A stretch of DNA of 28,173 nucleotides from JASLCR01 sp964407405 (GTDB taxonomy: Bacteria > Patescibacteriota > Saccharimonadia > Saccharimonadales > Saccharimonadaceae). Each line of letters starts with the position of its first letter. Positions within the stretch are counted from its first letter, which is position 1. Position numbers and translations under genes: made by a program. The notes under the pieces were generated by a model. It saw nothing but the letters and a program-made list of their open reading frames with translations. It had not been told where the DNA came from and made no database searches. The stretch spans positions 1-28,173 of the forward strand of contig CAYOVH010000008.1 in the NCBI GenBank assembly GCA_964407405.1, in the 5' to 3' direction. Shown piece after piece: positions 8,181 to 15,809 of the stretch.

Positions 8181-8621
8181 TTACTCGACACGCCGCGCAA
8201 AAACTTCTTCGGCCTCGCGCATAAATATTTCAGCAACCTTTGGACCGACACCGTGCAGCTTCTGAAGTCGTTTTGCGAATTCATCTTCGGATTGGCTGCT
8301 CTCGAGCATCAGCCACAGGGAGCCATCATAGTCGTGTATCAACTTGTCCATGCATTTGTGTAGCCCGTTTGCCGTCACCGTATCATAACGTCGATAGCCG
8401 CCTGCGCAGAGCAACCGCGACAACTCCCGCCAATTCGCATCGCGAATGGCCCACGGGGTATCCATCTTTGCTTCGACAAAAAGCCGCCACGAAGCGATTG
8501 CGCTTTCGGAGCGAATCGGTTTGCCAAACAAGTAGCAGAGCAAAAACCACCGAAACATATCCGTATCACCCGATAGTACATCAAGTCCAAATTCTGCTGC
8601 GGTATGCTGCTTCTTAGACAT
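8181..8621 (-). CDS. Short helix-hairpin-helix protein of the DNA glycosylase/endonuclease III type
   Basis: 146 residues. The N-terminal part (MFRWFLLCYLFGKPIRSESA, WRELSRLLCAGGYRRYD) resembles the six-helix barrel of HhH DNA-repair proteins, and LQKLHGVGPKVAEIFMREAEE near the end is a helix-hairpin-helix. The chain stops about 20 residues later, so the Gly/Pro-Asp segment that holds the catalytic Asp of endonuclease III-type enzymes is absent. It may be a DNA-binding, non-catalytic relative, or a member of a shorter family lacking it. TATACT (8631-8636) lies 9 bases before the ATG. It is single-gene, next to the DUF1905/AAG pair. Confidence 0.65.
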   Translation of the reverse strand: MSKKQHTAAEFGLDVLSGDTDMFRWFLLCYLFGKPIRSESAIASWRLFVEAKMDTPWAIRDANWRELSRLLCAGGYRRYDTVTANGLHKCMDKLIHDYDGSLWLMLESSQSEDEFAKRLQKLHGVGPKVAEIFMREAEEVFARRVE

Positions 8622-8739
8622 CGTGTCTACAGTATACCTACCGTTCTGTTATCAATGCTGGAGTTTTGTATCTTTTCATATCTTTATTTTAGTCCATTTT
8701 GTTGAAATATCCGATAACCTGTGCAAGCGTAGAGCATCT

Positions 8740-9288
8740 CTACAGACTGGAGTGAACTACCCGATAGTTGCTCTTACCACCATATGAGAGTGCAGAAACA
8801 GGACATGCACCGATCGTCGTCTGCTGTTGTGTGCTTTGCTCAAGCTGATAAACAATAAGATACATTTGGCTGACCGTCGTCGTTCCGCAATAGATTCCTG
8901 CAGAACTCGCAAAATATCCATAACCGTAGTTCGCCGGATTATGGATATTGAGACCTACAGGCTTAGGCTCGGATGGTAAAGCCGACATATACTCCGGCAC
9001 TAGGGCATTTTTTAAATTCACCCAGCTGCCATCATTTGTCGTACTCCAGTCTCCATTGATAGCACAGCCTGTAGTGCACTTTCCGGGTGGATATTCACCG
9101 TGATCGGCATAATACATCTCAAGCGCTTTTGCAATCGTTTTGACATCCTGCACCCGCTGGACATCCCGCGCTCGTTGTTGAATTCCATTGTAGGCAGCTA
9201 CTGACACTGCTGCTAAGATGGCAATCACCACGATGACGATCAGCAACTCTACTATCGTAAACCCTCGTGGCTTCTTTTGTTTGTGCAT
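8740..9288 (-). CDS. Type IV pilin-like protein
   Basis: 182 residues. MHKQKKPRG is a basic leader, cleaved before FTIVELLIVIVVIAILAAVS, the conserved pilin helix (Glu at mature position 5), followed by AAYNGIQQRARDVQRVQDVK. The variable globular domain has four cysteines (KCTTGC, YCGT, GACP), matching two disulfides as in the other pilins here. I start at ATG 9288, not the longer frame, because AAAGGAG sits 8 bases upstream. Such pilins are exported and assembled into pili used for attachment, DNA uptake or twitching; in Saccharibacteria they may serve host contact. The stop codon lies inside a small hairpin (GTAGAG/CTCTAC) without a T-tract. Confidence 0.92.
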   Translation of the reverse strand: MHKQKKPRGFTIVELLIVIVVIAILAAVSVAAYNGIQQRARDVQRVQDVKTIAKALEMYYADHGEYPPGKCTTGCAINGDWSTTNDGSWVNLKNALVPEYMSALPSEPKPVGLNIHNPANYGYGYFASSAGIYCGTTTVSQMYLIVYQLEQSTQQQTTIGACPVSALSYGGKSNYRVVHSSL

Positions 9289-9350
9289 ACCCGTGCTCCT
9301 TTGCTTAGTTTGACAACCAGCACCGGGATACACAAAACCCGCCGCTAGGT

Positions 9351-9434
9351 GGAGCCGAGGCTCCCATAGCCGTTTCCAGCTATGGCCGCAGAAGCAATCC
9401 TAACGACGGGGTTAGAATCTTCTGCGGTCTTTTT
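9351..9434 (+). ncRNA. Candidate structured RNA: three adjacent hairpins ending in a terminator
   Basis: Contiguous stems: GGAGC/GCTCC (9351-9364, loop CGAG); CCATAGC/GCTATGG (9364-9385, 8-base loop); and CCGCAGAAG/CTTCTGCGG (9386-9427) enclosing a second stem CTAAC/GTTAG (9400-9415). TCTTTTT (9428-9434) follows, as in an intrinsic terminator, so the plus strand is favoured. It lies between a pilin gene (minus) and the VanZ gene (plus), about 115 bases before the latter. No promoter is clear; TTGACA occurs at 9310-9315 without a good -10. It could be a riboswitch/attenuator, a small RNA, or, on the minus strand, part of the pilin leader. I recognise no known class. Confidence 0.6.
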
Positions 9435-9548
9435 CGACCATGCCTTTCGGAATGTATTTCCTACTCAGGTTAGGCCGATATCAAATTGTTCGCAAAATAA
9501 ATTGCTTATGTAAAGTATACCATAGCGTGTCGCGTATACTATTTATAG

Positions 9549-10529
9549 ATGCTAGCATTTTTATCCAACTTCAGTACGTCATTTCTGCTTGCGATATTTA
9601 TGTGGCCGTTTGTAGCAGGACTATTGACTCTGCCAATCCTGGTGCTGCAATACCGAAGGTATAATCGCTTTATCCCGTGGCGGGCAATTAGTGCATATCT
9701 TTTCATTCTGTACCTGCTGGCGCTAGTAAGCTTTACTTTATACCCTATGCCGGATGATCCTGCCGTATTTTGCCAAGATTATGCTCTTTCACCTCAATTG
9801 ATTCCCTTTAATTTCATCAGCGACATCCAATCAGACGGACTGCGTGCGGTGCTACAGATTGCGATGAATGCGGTATTCTTTGTCCCTTTGGGAGTATTCG
9901 GCAGGCTGCTCTTTAGGTGGCGCATAGCTACTGCTATCCTAGTCAGCGCTATCGCGTCGCTTTTGATTGAAACTGCTCAACTGACTGGTGCATTCGGACT
10001 GTATCCATGCAGCTACCGGCTCTTTGATGTTGATGATTTGCTCGTCAATATGCTTGGCGGCGTAGCTGGGTATGCAACCGCCCGCATAGTACCATCTCGC
10101 GAGATCGAGAAAGCCACAAAAAGCGCCGTAGTGCGACGCGCCGGCCTCGTGCGGCACGGCGTAACTCTCATAATAGACTCGATGTTTGTATGGTCTATTG
10201 GTGTACTACTGTCTCTAGCACTGTACTTTGTTATAAGCAAGGATATTGCTATCGAGTACAGCCCGTATTTGAAGGTGGTGGTAATGGCAGCCGTGTATGG
10301 CATTATTCCTTATTTGTACCGAGGTCGTTCGCTTGGCGGTTATTTCACGCGCCTCAATCATGATGACCGACCGCGTTCTGGTCTGCTTCGCTTATTGTTC
10401 TATATAGCAAGGACTGTGTTTCTCGTCCTCTTTGTGTCCCCGCCGCTGCCATGGATTCCGCTTGTTTTGGTCATCACAGTCTTGCTCACCTGGCGGCTAC
10501 GGAAAAAGCTCCCCTACCAACTAATGTGA
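9549..10529 (+). CDS. VanZ-like protein fused to an RDD-like membrane domain
   Basis: 326 residues with about eight membrane segments. Residues about 40-180 carry VanZ hallmarks: TLYPMP, NAVFFVPLGVFGRLL, LIETAQLTGAFG and RLFDVDDLLVNMLGG. From about 195 a second part begins with LVRHGVTLIIDSMFVWSIG and later YRGRSLGGYFTRL, like an RDD domain with its Arg and Asp. VanZ proteins are named for teicoplanin resistance, but most have no proven role; the fusion is a known architecture. TATACT at 9535-9540 ends 8 bases before ATG. The structured RNA at 9351-9434 lies upstream but its terminator and the local promoter suggest separate transcription. Confidence 0.85.
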   Translation: MLAFLSNFSTSFLLAIFMWPFVAGLLTLPILVLQYRRYNRFIPWRAISAYLFILYLLALVSFTLYPMPDDPAVFCQDYALSPQLIPFNFISDIQSDGLRAVLQIAMNAVFFVPLGVFGRLLFRWRIATAILVSAIASLLIETAQLTGAFGLYPCSYRLFDVDDLLVNMLGGVAGYATARIVPSREIEKATKSAVVRRAGLVRHGVTLIIDSMFVWSIGVLLSLALYFVISKDIAIEYSPYLKVVVMAAVYGIIPYLYRGRSLGGYFTRLNHDDRPRSGLLRLLFYIARTVFLVLFVSPPLPWIPLVLVITVLLTWRLRKKLPYQLM

Positions 10530-10553
10530 CAGTAGAGTTCTATGGTATGTTTC

Positions 10554-10784
10554 CTAAGACTTGTGCCAGCTGCCGTCCTGCCCTTTAGAATACCCAGCTT
10601 TTTTGACTGCACTCCAGGCGACACGATGCGCTGTTTCTTCGCGGTCTGCACCTTCGCGCCGCTCTTCGGGCGTATCATATTGCTTGTAGGCGCTATTGAA
10701 TGTTTCTTTATAGATGTCCTGAGCATGTTTTGGCAATACGTGCCGCACACTTTCGGGAAGTTCGTTAATTGATTTGTATGGCAT
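10554..10784 (-). CDS. chaB: ChaB family protein
   Basis: 76 residues with near-complete ChaB signature: MPYKSINELPESVRHVLP, AQDIYKETFNSAYKQYDTPE, then REETAHRVAWSAVKKAGY. ChaB was named as a regulator of the ChaA cation antiporter, though its role is unproven; no chaA is visible here. I use ATG 10784, five bases after AGGAGG, because the GTG two codons upstream abuts that ribosome site. It converges on the VanZ gene with 24 bases between. Confidence 0.93.
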   Translation of the reverse strand: MPYKSINELPESVRHVLPKHAQDIYKETFNSAYKQYDTPEERREGADREETAHRVAWSAVKKAGYSKGQDGSWHKS

Positions 10785-10818
10785 ACACACCTCCTTCGCT
10801 TAACGATCCTGTACTTCT

Positions 10819-10824
10819 ATTATA
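10819..10824 (-). promoter_or_regulatory. -10 box of chaB, with a true 5' leader
   Basis: TATAATAGAAGTA has the same sequence as the leaderless starts, but here transcription leads into about 30 bases ending in AAGGAGG before the ATG. It is a useful contrast that fixes the likely start of transcription near the AGAAGTA element. Confidence 0.55.
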
Positions 10825-10850
10825 CACCTGGTGGTGAGTACCCTTTATAT

Positions 10851-11309
10851 CTAATGGTGGTGAGTATGGCGGTTTTCATGGTGGTGATGCTCATGCGTCA
10901 ATGCATGACCCTTGCCTCGCCTCAATAGATAGAGATTGGCCGGATATGCAACGATAAATGCTGCTACTAGCGACAGAGCCCGACTCACCCAATATATGGG
11001 ATGGGTCAGATCTTTGTCCATTGCGCCGGGTACTGTGAGCATTACAAGATTGTCAATGATTGTCATCGTCAGGATACTCAATGTATCAGCAGCAAACACG
11101 AGCTTTAGTGCAGGCCAAAATGCCGTACCCGAACGCATCACTGGGAAGGTCGACACTGTATAGCCACTGACAAACGATAGCACCACCGCCAGCAGCACCG
11201 TCTCATGCGGCTGCCAACCAAGATGCGTGCCAATTGTCACGCCAATCATTTCACCGATCGCACAACCAATCAGACAGTGAAGTGTCGCACTTGCCGCCAT
11301 TTTCTTCAT
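10851..11309 (-). CDS. DUF4396 membrane protein with His-rich tail
   Basis: 152 residues from ATG 11309. Four hydrophobic segments carry the DUF4396 pattern: TLHCLIGCAIGEMIGVTIGT, FVSGYTVSTFPVMRSG, FAADTLSILTMTIIDNLVML, PGAMDKDLTHPIYWVSRALS and NLYLLRRGKGHALTHEH. The end HEHHHHENRHTHHH holds ten histidines, a likely metal-binding tail facing one side of the membrane. Family function is unknown; association with copper or other metals is only suggested by the tail. TATACT (11319-11324) is 9 bases before the start. Confidence 0.85.
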   Translation of the reverse strand: MKKMAASATLHCLIGCAIGEMIGVTIGTHLGWQPHETVLLAVVLSFVSGYTVSTFPVMRSGTAFWPALKLVFAADTLSILTMTIIDNLVMLTVPGAMDKDLTHPIYWVSRALSLVAAFIVAYPANLYLLRRGKGHALTHEHHHHENRHTHHH

Positions 11310-11389
11310 ACTATATCCAGTATAGCTTATACTATCCAGTGGCCACAACGGCTAGAGATGGTTTATTTTGGGCTGGTTTTAGTCTTAGA

Positions 11390-12034
11390 CTACAGTTTTT
11401 TAGCAAGCTTCGTCATCTGATCCTGCATAGATTGATGATCAATACCTGCCAGTCGAGTAGCAGTCAAGACAATGACTTGCCTGCCAAAACGAGCATTAAG
11501 AGACTCCGTCTTGTCTTCTGTACCAGTTGCCGTATTGAGCTTGACGAAGAATGCCTGATCGCCAACGCCATCTACGTCAACTGGCGTATTGACTGCTTCT
11601 TTGCCCTCAGCCGTTTGCGGATCATGGAGATCCTTCATGAATTTATTGGCATCATCAACTGAAGCATAGTTATTGATAGCAACCGCGAGACCGAGCGACT
11701 GCGTCATACCGGTAGTAGTACCGTCATTGTCTTGCTCAAACTTGCAGGCTGAGCCCTTTAGTTCCTCGTAGTCAGGGGTACCAGGAGTAGCAGTGCTAGG
11801 CGCATACTCTTCCTCTCCCTCGCCAAATGTCCCACCAAATGTGGCGGCTAGATCTTCCCTACTGAAGAGTTTGCAGGCATCCTTGTACTTCAATGCTGCT
11901 TCTTGATTCTCATCCTTTGAGTTGGTCGCTGACACATCATTCTTTGCAGTATCCTTCTTTTGAGCCAAGAAATATACTCCGAGACCTCCCAGCACAACCA
12001 CCGCGATGACAATAAACGGTATATACTTTTTCAT
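11390..12034 (-). CDS. Membrane-anchored extracytoplasmic protein, DUF3558-like
   Basis: 214 residues. MKKYIPFIVIAVVVLGGLGVYFLAQKK is one uncleaved membrane anchor, followed by a low-complexity linker (about 27-48) and a globular domain with two cysteines: ACKLFSREDLAATFGG (about 53) and SACKFEQD (about 97). The pattern 'C-x-L-x-t-x-e-d-l-a' plus DVDGVGDQAFFV recalls actinobacterial DUF3558-type cell-surface proteins, but that is a resemblance only. GGAGGTG sits 7 bases before ATG, and the promoter at 12067-12096 gives a leader of about 25 bases. Expected outside the cytoplasmic membrane; ligand unknown. Confidence 0.72.
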   Translation of the reverse strand: MKKYIPFIVIAVVVLGGLGVYFLAQKKDTAKNDVSATNSKDENQEAALKYKDACKLFSREDLAATFGGTFGEGEEEYAPSTATPGTPDYEELKGSACKFEQDNDGTTTGMTQSLGLAVAINNYASVDDANKFMKDLHDPQTAEGKEAVNTPVDVDGVGDQAFFVKLNTATGTEDKTESLNARFGRQVIVLTATRLAGIDHQSMQDQMTKLAKKL

Positions 12035-12066
12035 TTGATAACACCTCCGTTACTTTGATGTCGCTA

Positions 12067-12096
12067 ATTATACTCCTACTATCTGGGAGTCTACAA
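12067..12096 (-). promoter_or_regulatory. Promoter of the anchored DUF3558-like gene
   Basis: TTGTAG (12091-12096), 18-base spacer, TATAAT (12067-12072), then a short leader containing GGAGGTG. Shows that Shine-Dalgarno-led genes keep their -10 box farther from the start. Confidence 0.65.
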
Positions 12097-12114
12097 TACT
12101 TTTTCAGCTTTTCT

Positions 12115-12660
12115 TCATGATCCTGCGAGTTCAGCAAGTTTCCTGGCGGTGGTACTATTGCGAATGGTCATTTGCTGGTAAAGTGGCGTGCCAATAATCT
12201 TAAGCAAACTGTACCTTGACTGGTTGCGCCTGGTAACGTTGGCAAGCACCGCGCCGTCGACATATATCATCGTCTCGGCATCGGGCCGATAGCCAATCTT
12301 CTCCAAGATACTAGATTCATTAGCTTCATCAAAAAGGTAAAGCACGTCAGACTTCTGCCCTGATTTATCCGGTTTGGGCGGGTCATTCGTCCAGCTATCG
12401 GGAATTGCATCGGCTATAGCTTTGATTTTTTGGCCAGACAGTACGAGCGTCGGGATAGAAAACCCAAAATGATTTTCAAGCACTGCCCGTACTTCGTTTG
12501 CTTTTGGTTCATTATCACTTGAGAATATTGCATTGCCAGAATTGATATAAATCATGACATCCTGAAAGCCGAGACCCTCAAGTATATTCTGAAGCTCAAG
12601 CTTTGGCACACGGTGATTTCCGCCGACATTTATTCCGCGGAGTAGGGCTACATACCTCAT
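12115..12660 (-). CDS. DUF1697 family protein
   Basis: 181 residues beginning MRYVALLRGINVGGNHRVPK, the DUF1697 signature, followed by FQDVMIYINSGNAIFSS and a C-terminal RRNQSRYSLLKIIGTPLYQQ with TIRNSTTARKLAELA. Small cytosolic proteins of unknown activity, often single-copy in soil bacteria. It follows the PhnB-like gene by 32 bases on the same strand. No clear -10 box or ribosome site is seen, so it is probably the last gene of the trxA-led operon. Confidence 0.92.
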   Translation of the reverse strand: MRYVALLRGINVGGNHRVPKLELQNILEGLGFQDVMIYINSGNAIFSSDNEPKANEVRAVLENHFGFSIPTLVLSGQKIKAIADAIPDSWTNDPPKPDKSGQKSDVLYLFDEANESSILEKIGYRPDAETMIYVDGAVLANVTRRNQSRYSLLKIIGTPLYQQMTIRNSTTARKLAELAGS

Positions 12661-12692
12661 ATTACTACTAATAGCTAACTTGATTACGTAGA

Positions 12693-13154
12693 CTAATACT
12701 CCGCAATGATAATCTTATGCTGTTCCATCAGGGTCTTGAATGCATCAGGCTTTTTCATAAGCTCCTCCATGTTTTCAGGCACGATCTGCCAGCTAAGACC
12801 ATATTGATCTTTACACCAGCCGCACTGTTCGCTCCCTGGAACCTTTGAGAGCTTCTCCCAATAATAGTCGATCTCCTCCTGGTCTTTGCACGGAACTGAA
12901 AACGAAACCGATTCGTTGAACTTGAATTCCGGTCCGGCATTGATGGCAACGAACCGTGTGCCGAATAATTCGAATTCCACAGTCAGGACTTTGCCTGCAA
13001 GATTCTTTTGAAACTCTGCCAAACCTTTCTCGGTGCTACTCGGATAATATTCCGTACCGATAATCTTACCGTCCGGAAATACCGAAACATAAAAATCAAC
13101 AGCCTCCTTGGCGTTGCCGTCAAACCATAGGTTTGGAACTATTTTTTGTGACAT
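12693..13154 (-). CDS. PhnB-like VOC superfamily protein
   Basis: 153 residues of the PhnB / '3-demethylubiquinone methyltransferase-like' group of the vicinal oxygen chelate fold: KIVPNLWFDGNAKEAVDFYVSVFP, then FVAINAGPEFKFNESVSFSV, QEEIDYYWEKLS and CGWCKDQYGLSWQIVPENM. Two beta-alpha-beta-beta-beta repeats fit the length. Substrate unknown. The ribosome site AGGAG lies inside the last codons of the upstream DUF1801 gene (ATAGGAGAGTAG), 5 bases separate the two genes, and translation is probably coupled. Confidence 0.9.
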   Translation of the reverse strand: MSQKIVPNLWFDGNAKEAVDFYVSVFPDGKIIGTEYYPSSTEKGLAEFQKNLAGKVLTVEFELFGTRFVAINAGPEFKFNESVSFSVPCKDQEEIDYYWEKLSKVPGSEQCGWCKDQYGLSWQIVPENMEELMKKPDAFKTLMEQHKIIIAEY

Positions 13155-13159
13155 AGCAT

Positions 13160-13507
13160 CTACTCTCCTATCTGAGTCTTGCGATACGCAATGACTCGTT
13201 TTATTACATCCATTGGAAAGGATTGATCGTTCGGAAATTGGACCGACCCTTTACCTTGCTTGTACTTTGCAAAATCATCTTTAAATGCCTCATGACCGTT
13301 TGGCGTCGCATAAAACCCAACATGATTTTTGAACCCACCAAAATAGATGAGCGGCTTACCGCGAAGCTTATACGCTACTAAGCCGTAACTTAGGCTCTCT
13401 ATGGCCTCGGGCACCTCAGCCCGAACAAGTTGTCGTAACTCTACAAGACGCTCATGCACCACGCCATCAAATCCACCGATATAGTCTTCCACTGCATTAC
13501 TTATCAT
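13160..13507 (-). CDS. DUF1801 protein, short form
   Basis: 115 residues: VEDYIGGFDGVVHERLVELRQLV, EVPEAIESLSYGLVAYKLRG, GGFKNHVGFYATPNGHEAF and GSVQFPNDQSFPMDVIKRVI are the DUF1801/YdhG pattern. Cytosolic, function unknown; the fold relates to frataxin-like or SufE-like small domains by annotation only. Its start overlaps the stop of the preceding DUF1801 gene (ATGA), and its last codons hold the ribosome site of the PhnB-like gene. Confidence 0.9.
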   Translation of the reverse strand: MISNAVEDYIGGFDGVVHERLVELRQLVRAEVPEAIESLSYGLVAYKLRGKPLIYFGGFKNHVGFYATPNGHEAFKDDFAKYKQGKGSVQFPNDQSFPMDVIKRVIAYRKTQIGE

Positions 13508-13935
13508 ATGCTTCTTCCTTTTACCGTGTCTGCCTCGACCGTCTGTTGATATGCCTTTGTTACTATTGTACTCAGCGTAGCTGGGTCGATGTCATCAAGT
13601 GTTTTAATGTATACGCACCCCTTACCTACCGTATGTTTTCCGAGTTCTACAAGCTCATCGGCAAACTTGGCCACATCGCAACTAAAGTACAGTGAAAATT
13701 GGCCCTTACGAGGACTAAACCCAATTTTCATCCACTCGCCTTCACGACCGCTGGCATATCTGTAGTGGTAGGTGCCAAAGCCAACGATCTTGCCCCATAA
13801 TACTGGTCGCTCGCCCGAAACTTCCTGCATCATAGCAATGAGCTTTTGTGTATCACTTTGTTGTTCAAGAGGCAGTGCGTCAACAAACTCCTCCACGCTG
13901 CCATCCGTAGGTTGAGTTTTATTGGAGGCCGCCAC
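13504..13935 (-). CDS. DUF1801 protein, longer form
   Basis: 143 residues with VEEFVDALPLEQQSDTQKLI, PVLWGKIVGFGTYHYRYASG, MKIGFSPRKGQFSLYF and GKGCVYIKTLDDID: the second DUF1801 subtype, usually annotated as a separate family branch. It is not a recent duplicate of its neighbour, since the two share little sequence. The start appears to be GTG 13935 with only weak ribosome-site matches (GGGCGGA abuts it), 6 bases after the trxA stop, so coupled translation is likely. Confidence 0.85.
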   Translation of the reverse strand: MAASNKTQPTDGSVEEFVDALPLEQQSDTQKLIAMMQEVSGERPVLWGKIVGFGTYHYRYASGREGEWMKIGFSPRKGQFSLYFSCDVAKFADELVELGKHTVGKGCVYIKTLDDIDPATLSTIVTKAYQQTVEADTVKGRSI

Positions 13936-13941
13936 TCCGCC

Positions 13942-14280
13942 CTAGCCTTTAGCTATTTGCTGTAGCATTTCAACAAGACGCATCTTTGGAGCAGTCCCGA
14001 TCAGTCGATCAACTTCTTTTCCGTCCTTGAATATCGGCATATTTGGAATACTCTGCACTCCATGCTCGCCAGCCAGCATACCATTATCGGGAGTTGCCTC
14101 TATGTCTACCTTCACTATGTCGACTTCCTCGTCTAACTCTTCGGCGACAGTATGAAGTGTTGGTGCCATTGCAAGACACGGTGGGCACCAGGCCGCCCAG
14201 AAGTCTACCAGTACTACTTTGCTACTCCTAAGCACCTTTTCTTCGAACTCTTGTTTGGTCGTAATATTGTATAAAGCCAT
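13942..14280 (-). CDS. trxA: Thioredoxin with WCPPC active site
   Basis: 112 residues with the thioredoxin fold pattern: VVLVDFWAAWCPPCLAMAPTL (catalytic C32 and C35), VDIVKVDIEATPDN, and the cis-proline loop GVQSIPNMPIFKDGKEVD. WCPPC replaces the usual WCGPC; Pro in the second position tends to change the redox potential (family knowledge). TAAAAT at 14287-14292 with the TAAAATAGAAGTATG element puts the ATG 6 bases after the -10 box, so it heads the operon as a leaderless gene. It is followed by two DUF1801 genes and the PhnB-like gene. Confidence 0.94.
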   Translation of the reverse strand: MALYNITTKQEFEEKVLRSSKVVLVDFWAAWCPPCLAMAPTLHTVAEELDEEVDIVKVDIEATPDNGMLAGEHGVQSIPNMPIFKDGKEVDRLIGTAPKMRLVEMLQQIAKG

Positions 14281-14289
14281 ACTTCTATT

Positions 14290-14706
14290 TTACACCGATT
14301 CGTCTGGCTCCGCCATGGGTATCGGCTCTATTCGTGATGGTACACGGATCATAAAAGCACTACATGCGACTGCCATGCCCGCAACTATGATCGTGACAAT
14401 GATACTCTGGGTCACGATTCCGACTACTAACGTTGATAGCCATGCGCTGCTCGTAGCAATCACTTTCACACGTCGATCAATGGTGTGCTCCCGTTCAAAA
14501 CGCCGAGCCTCCTTCAATGCATGCTTTAATATTGGCAAATGTCCGACCCACCGCTCTAGACGCACGCTGGATTTGCTAAATGCCCAGAGTGCAACAATAA
14601 GCGGAAATGTAGTCGGAACGCCAGGCAGCCATACGCCAACAATGGCGATAGCAGTCGCCATGAGGCCAATAATTATGAAAAGTAGCCGCTTACCACCCGC
14701 TGGCAT
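14290..14706 (-). CDS. DUF454 (YbaN-like) inner membrane protein
   Basis: 138 residues with membrane segments near both ends. The DUF454 core is clear: IAIVGVWLPGVPTTFPLIVALWAFSKSSVRLERWV, then RFEREHTIDRRVKVIA. The E. coli homologue YbaN has no defined role. It overlaps the end of the ferrochelatase gene by 17 bases, so the two are co-transcribed and translationally coupled; a link with tetrapyrrole handling is inference from this overlap only. Confidence 0.9.
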   Translation of the reverse strand: MPAGGKRLLFIIIGLMATAIAIVGVWLPGVPTTFPLIVALWAFSKSSVRLERWVGHLPILKHALKEARRFEREHTIDRRVKVIATSSAWLSTLVVGIVTQSIIVTIIVAGMAVACSAFMIRVPSRIEPIPMAEPDESV

Positions 14707-15706
14707 TTTTCTCTACAAGCTCCGCTATATAGTCAAGCCATGCCGGATCGTCATTGAGGCAGTTGGCCCGAGCCAGACGCTTTGGGTCACCGCCAGCTTC
14801 TTCGATCAATTCCTCTGCTTCAATACCAAGCTCATGGATAGTTTCCAAGCAATCAGTCGTAAATCCAGGCGATACAATGTACGGTCGTTTGACGCCTTCC
14901 TCGATCCATTTTGGCAGCTCTACCTGGGTATACGGTTGCAGCCATTCAGCCCGGCCAAAACGTGATTGATATGTCTGCATATAATAGTCGTCTTTCCAGC
15001 CCATGGCTTTGACAAGCAGCTGGGTAGTTTCATTGCACTGCTCGGGATATGGATCGCCCTCGTCGACATAGCTCTTTGGGATACCGTGATAGCTGATCAT
15101 GATTTTTGTCGGCCGATGCTTCAATTTTCTCATCTGTTTTTTGAGATTTTCAGCCAGTACTTTCATATATGCTGGATCGTCATAAAATGGCGGTATAAAA
15201 CGCAGTGCTGGAGAATATTTTTTGATCGGCTTGCCGCGGCGTTTCTGGCGCCCCAGTGCATGAAACATAATTTCATCATAGACTGACGCAGTGGTCGTGG
15301 TTGAAAATTGCGGAAACATTGGCAGCACCACAATACGAGTGATACCTTCGTCTTCCAGTTGTTTCATCGCGCTGTTCATACTCGGTTCGACATAGGCAAA
15401 GCCCAGCACGACTTTGTATTTTTTGCCGAGGCGCTTTTGCACCCCAGCGACTTGCCGCTGCGAAAGATCGAGTAGTGGCGAGCCTTTCTTCGTCCAGATA
15501 TCCGCATAATGATGCGCCATCTTTGCGGGACGCGTACGCAGGATCACACCGTGCAGCAGCGGCAACCACCACCAACGCGACGCGTCGATGATACGCTCAT
15601 CAGATAAAAAGTTTTTTAGATACGGGTGTAACGCTTCTTTGGTCGGTGCCTCAGGCGTCCCTACTTGCGCCAAGACAACACCAATTTTCTCGGTCTTTTT
15701 CATCAT
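14690..15706 (-). CDS. hemH: Ferrochelatase
   Basis: Inserts ferrous iron into a porphyrin to make heme (or coproheme). 338 residues with GVVLAQVGTPEAPT, YLKNFLSDERIID, VVLPMFPQFSTTTTASV, ISYHGIPKSYV (catalytic H207), QTYQSRFGRAEWLQPYT and SPGFTTDCLETIHELG (E288). All key residues are present, so it is probably active. No other heme-synthesis gene is visible in the window. TACAAT (15715-15720) is 8 bases before the first ATG (two ATGs in a row). Heads an operon with DUF454. TspO, which binds porphyrins, lies 4.6 kb away. Confidence 0.95.
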   Translation of the reverse strand: MMKKTEKIGVVLAQVGTPEAPTKEALHPYLKNFLSDERIIDASRWWWLPLLHGVILRTRPAKMAHHYADIWTKKGSPLLDLSQRQVAGVQKRLGKKYKVVLGFAYVEPSMNSAMKQLEDEGITRIVVLPMFPQFSTTTTASVYDEIMFHALGRQKRRGKPIKKYSPALRFIPPFYDDPAYMKVLAENLKKQMRKLKHRPTKIMISYHGIPKSYVDEGDPYPEQCNETTQLLVKAMGWKDDYYMQTYQSRFGRAEWLQPYTQVELPKWIEEGVKRPYIVSPGFTTDCLETIHELGIEAEELIEEAGGDPKRLARANCLNDDPAWLDYIAELVEKNASGW

Positions 15707-15809
15707 TACTTCTTATTGTACTATGAAGCGAACGAAAAGAGAGCTTGCTCACTTGTCTGAGTCAGGATGTACAATATGGCTTTAGGCCTATCGTATCATA
15801 ACGATCGCT

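Noticed and set aside
9289..9333. Upstream start for the pilin (MYPGAG...)
   Set aside because: It adds a long leader before a normal prepilin signal, while AAAGGAG is placed correctly for ATG 9288.
9351..9434. c-di-GMP riboswitch or SRP RNA before the pilin/VanZ genes
   Set aside because: Lacks the conserved riboswitch core sequences and the SRP GGAA-loop helix; left as an unclassified structured RNA.
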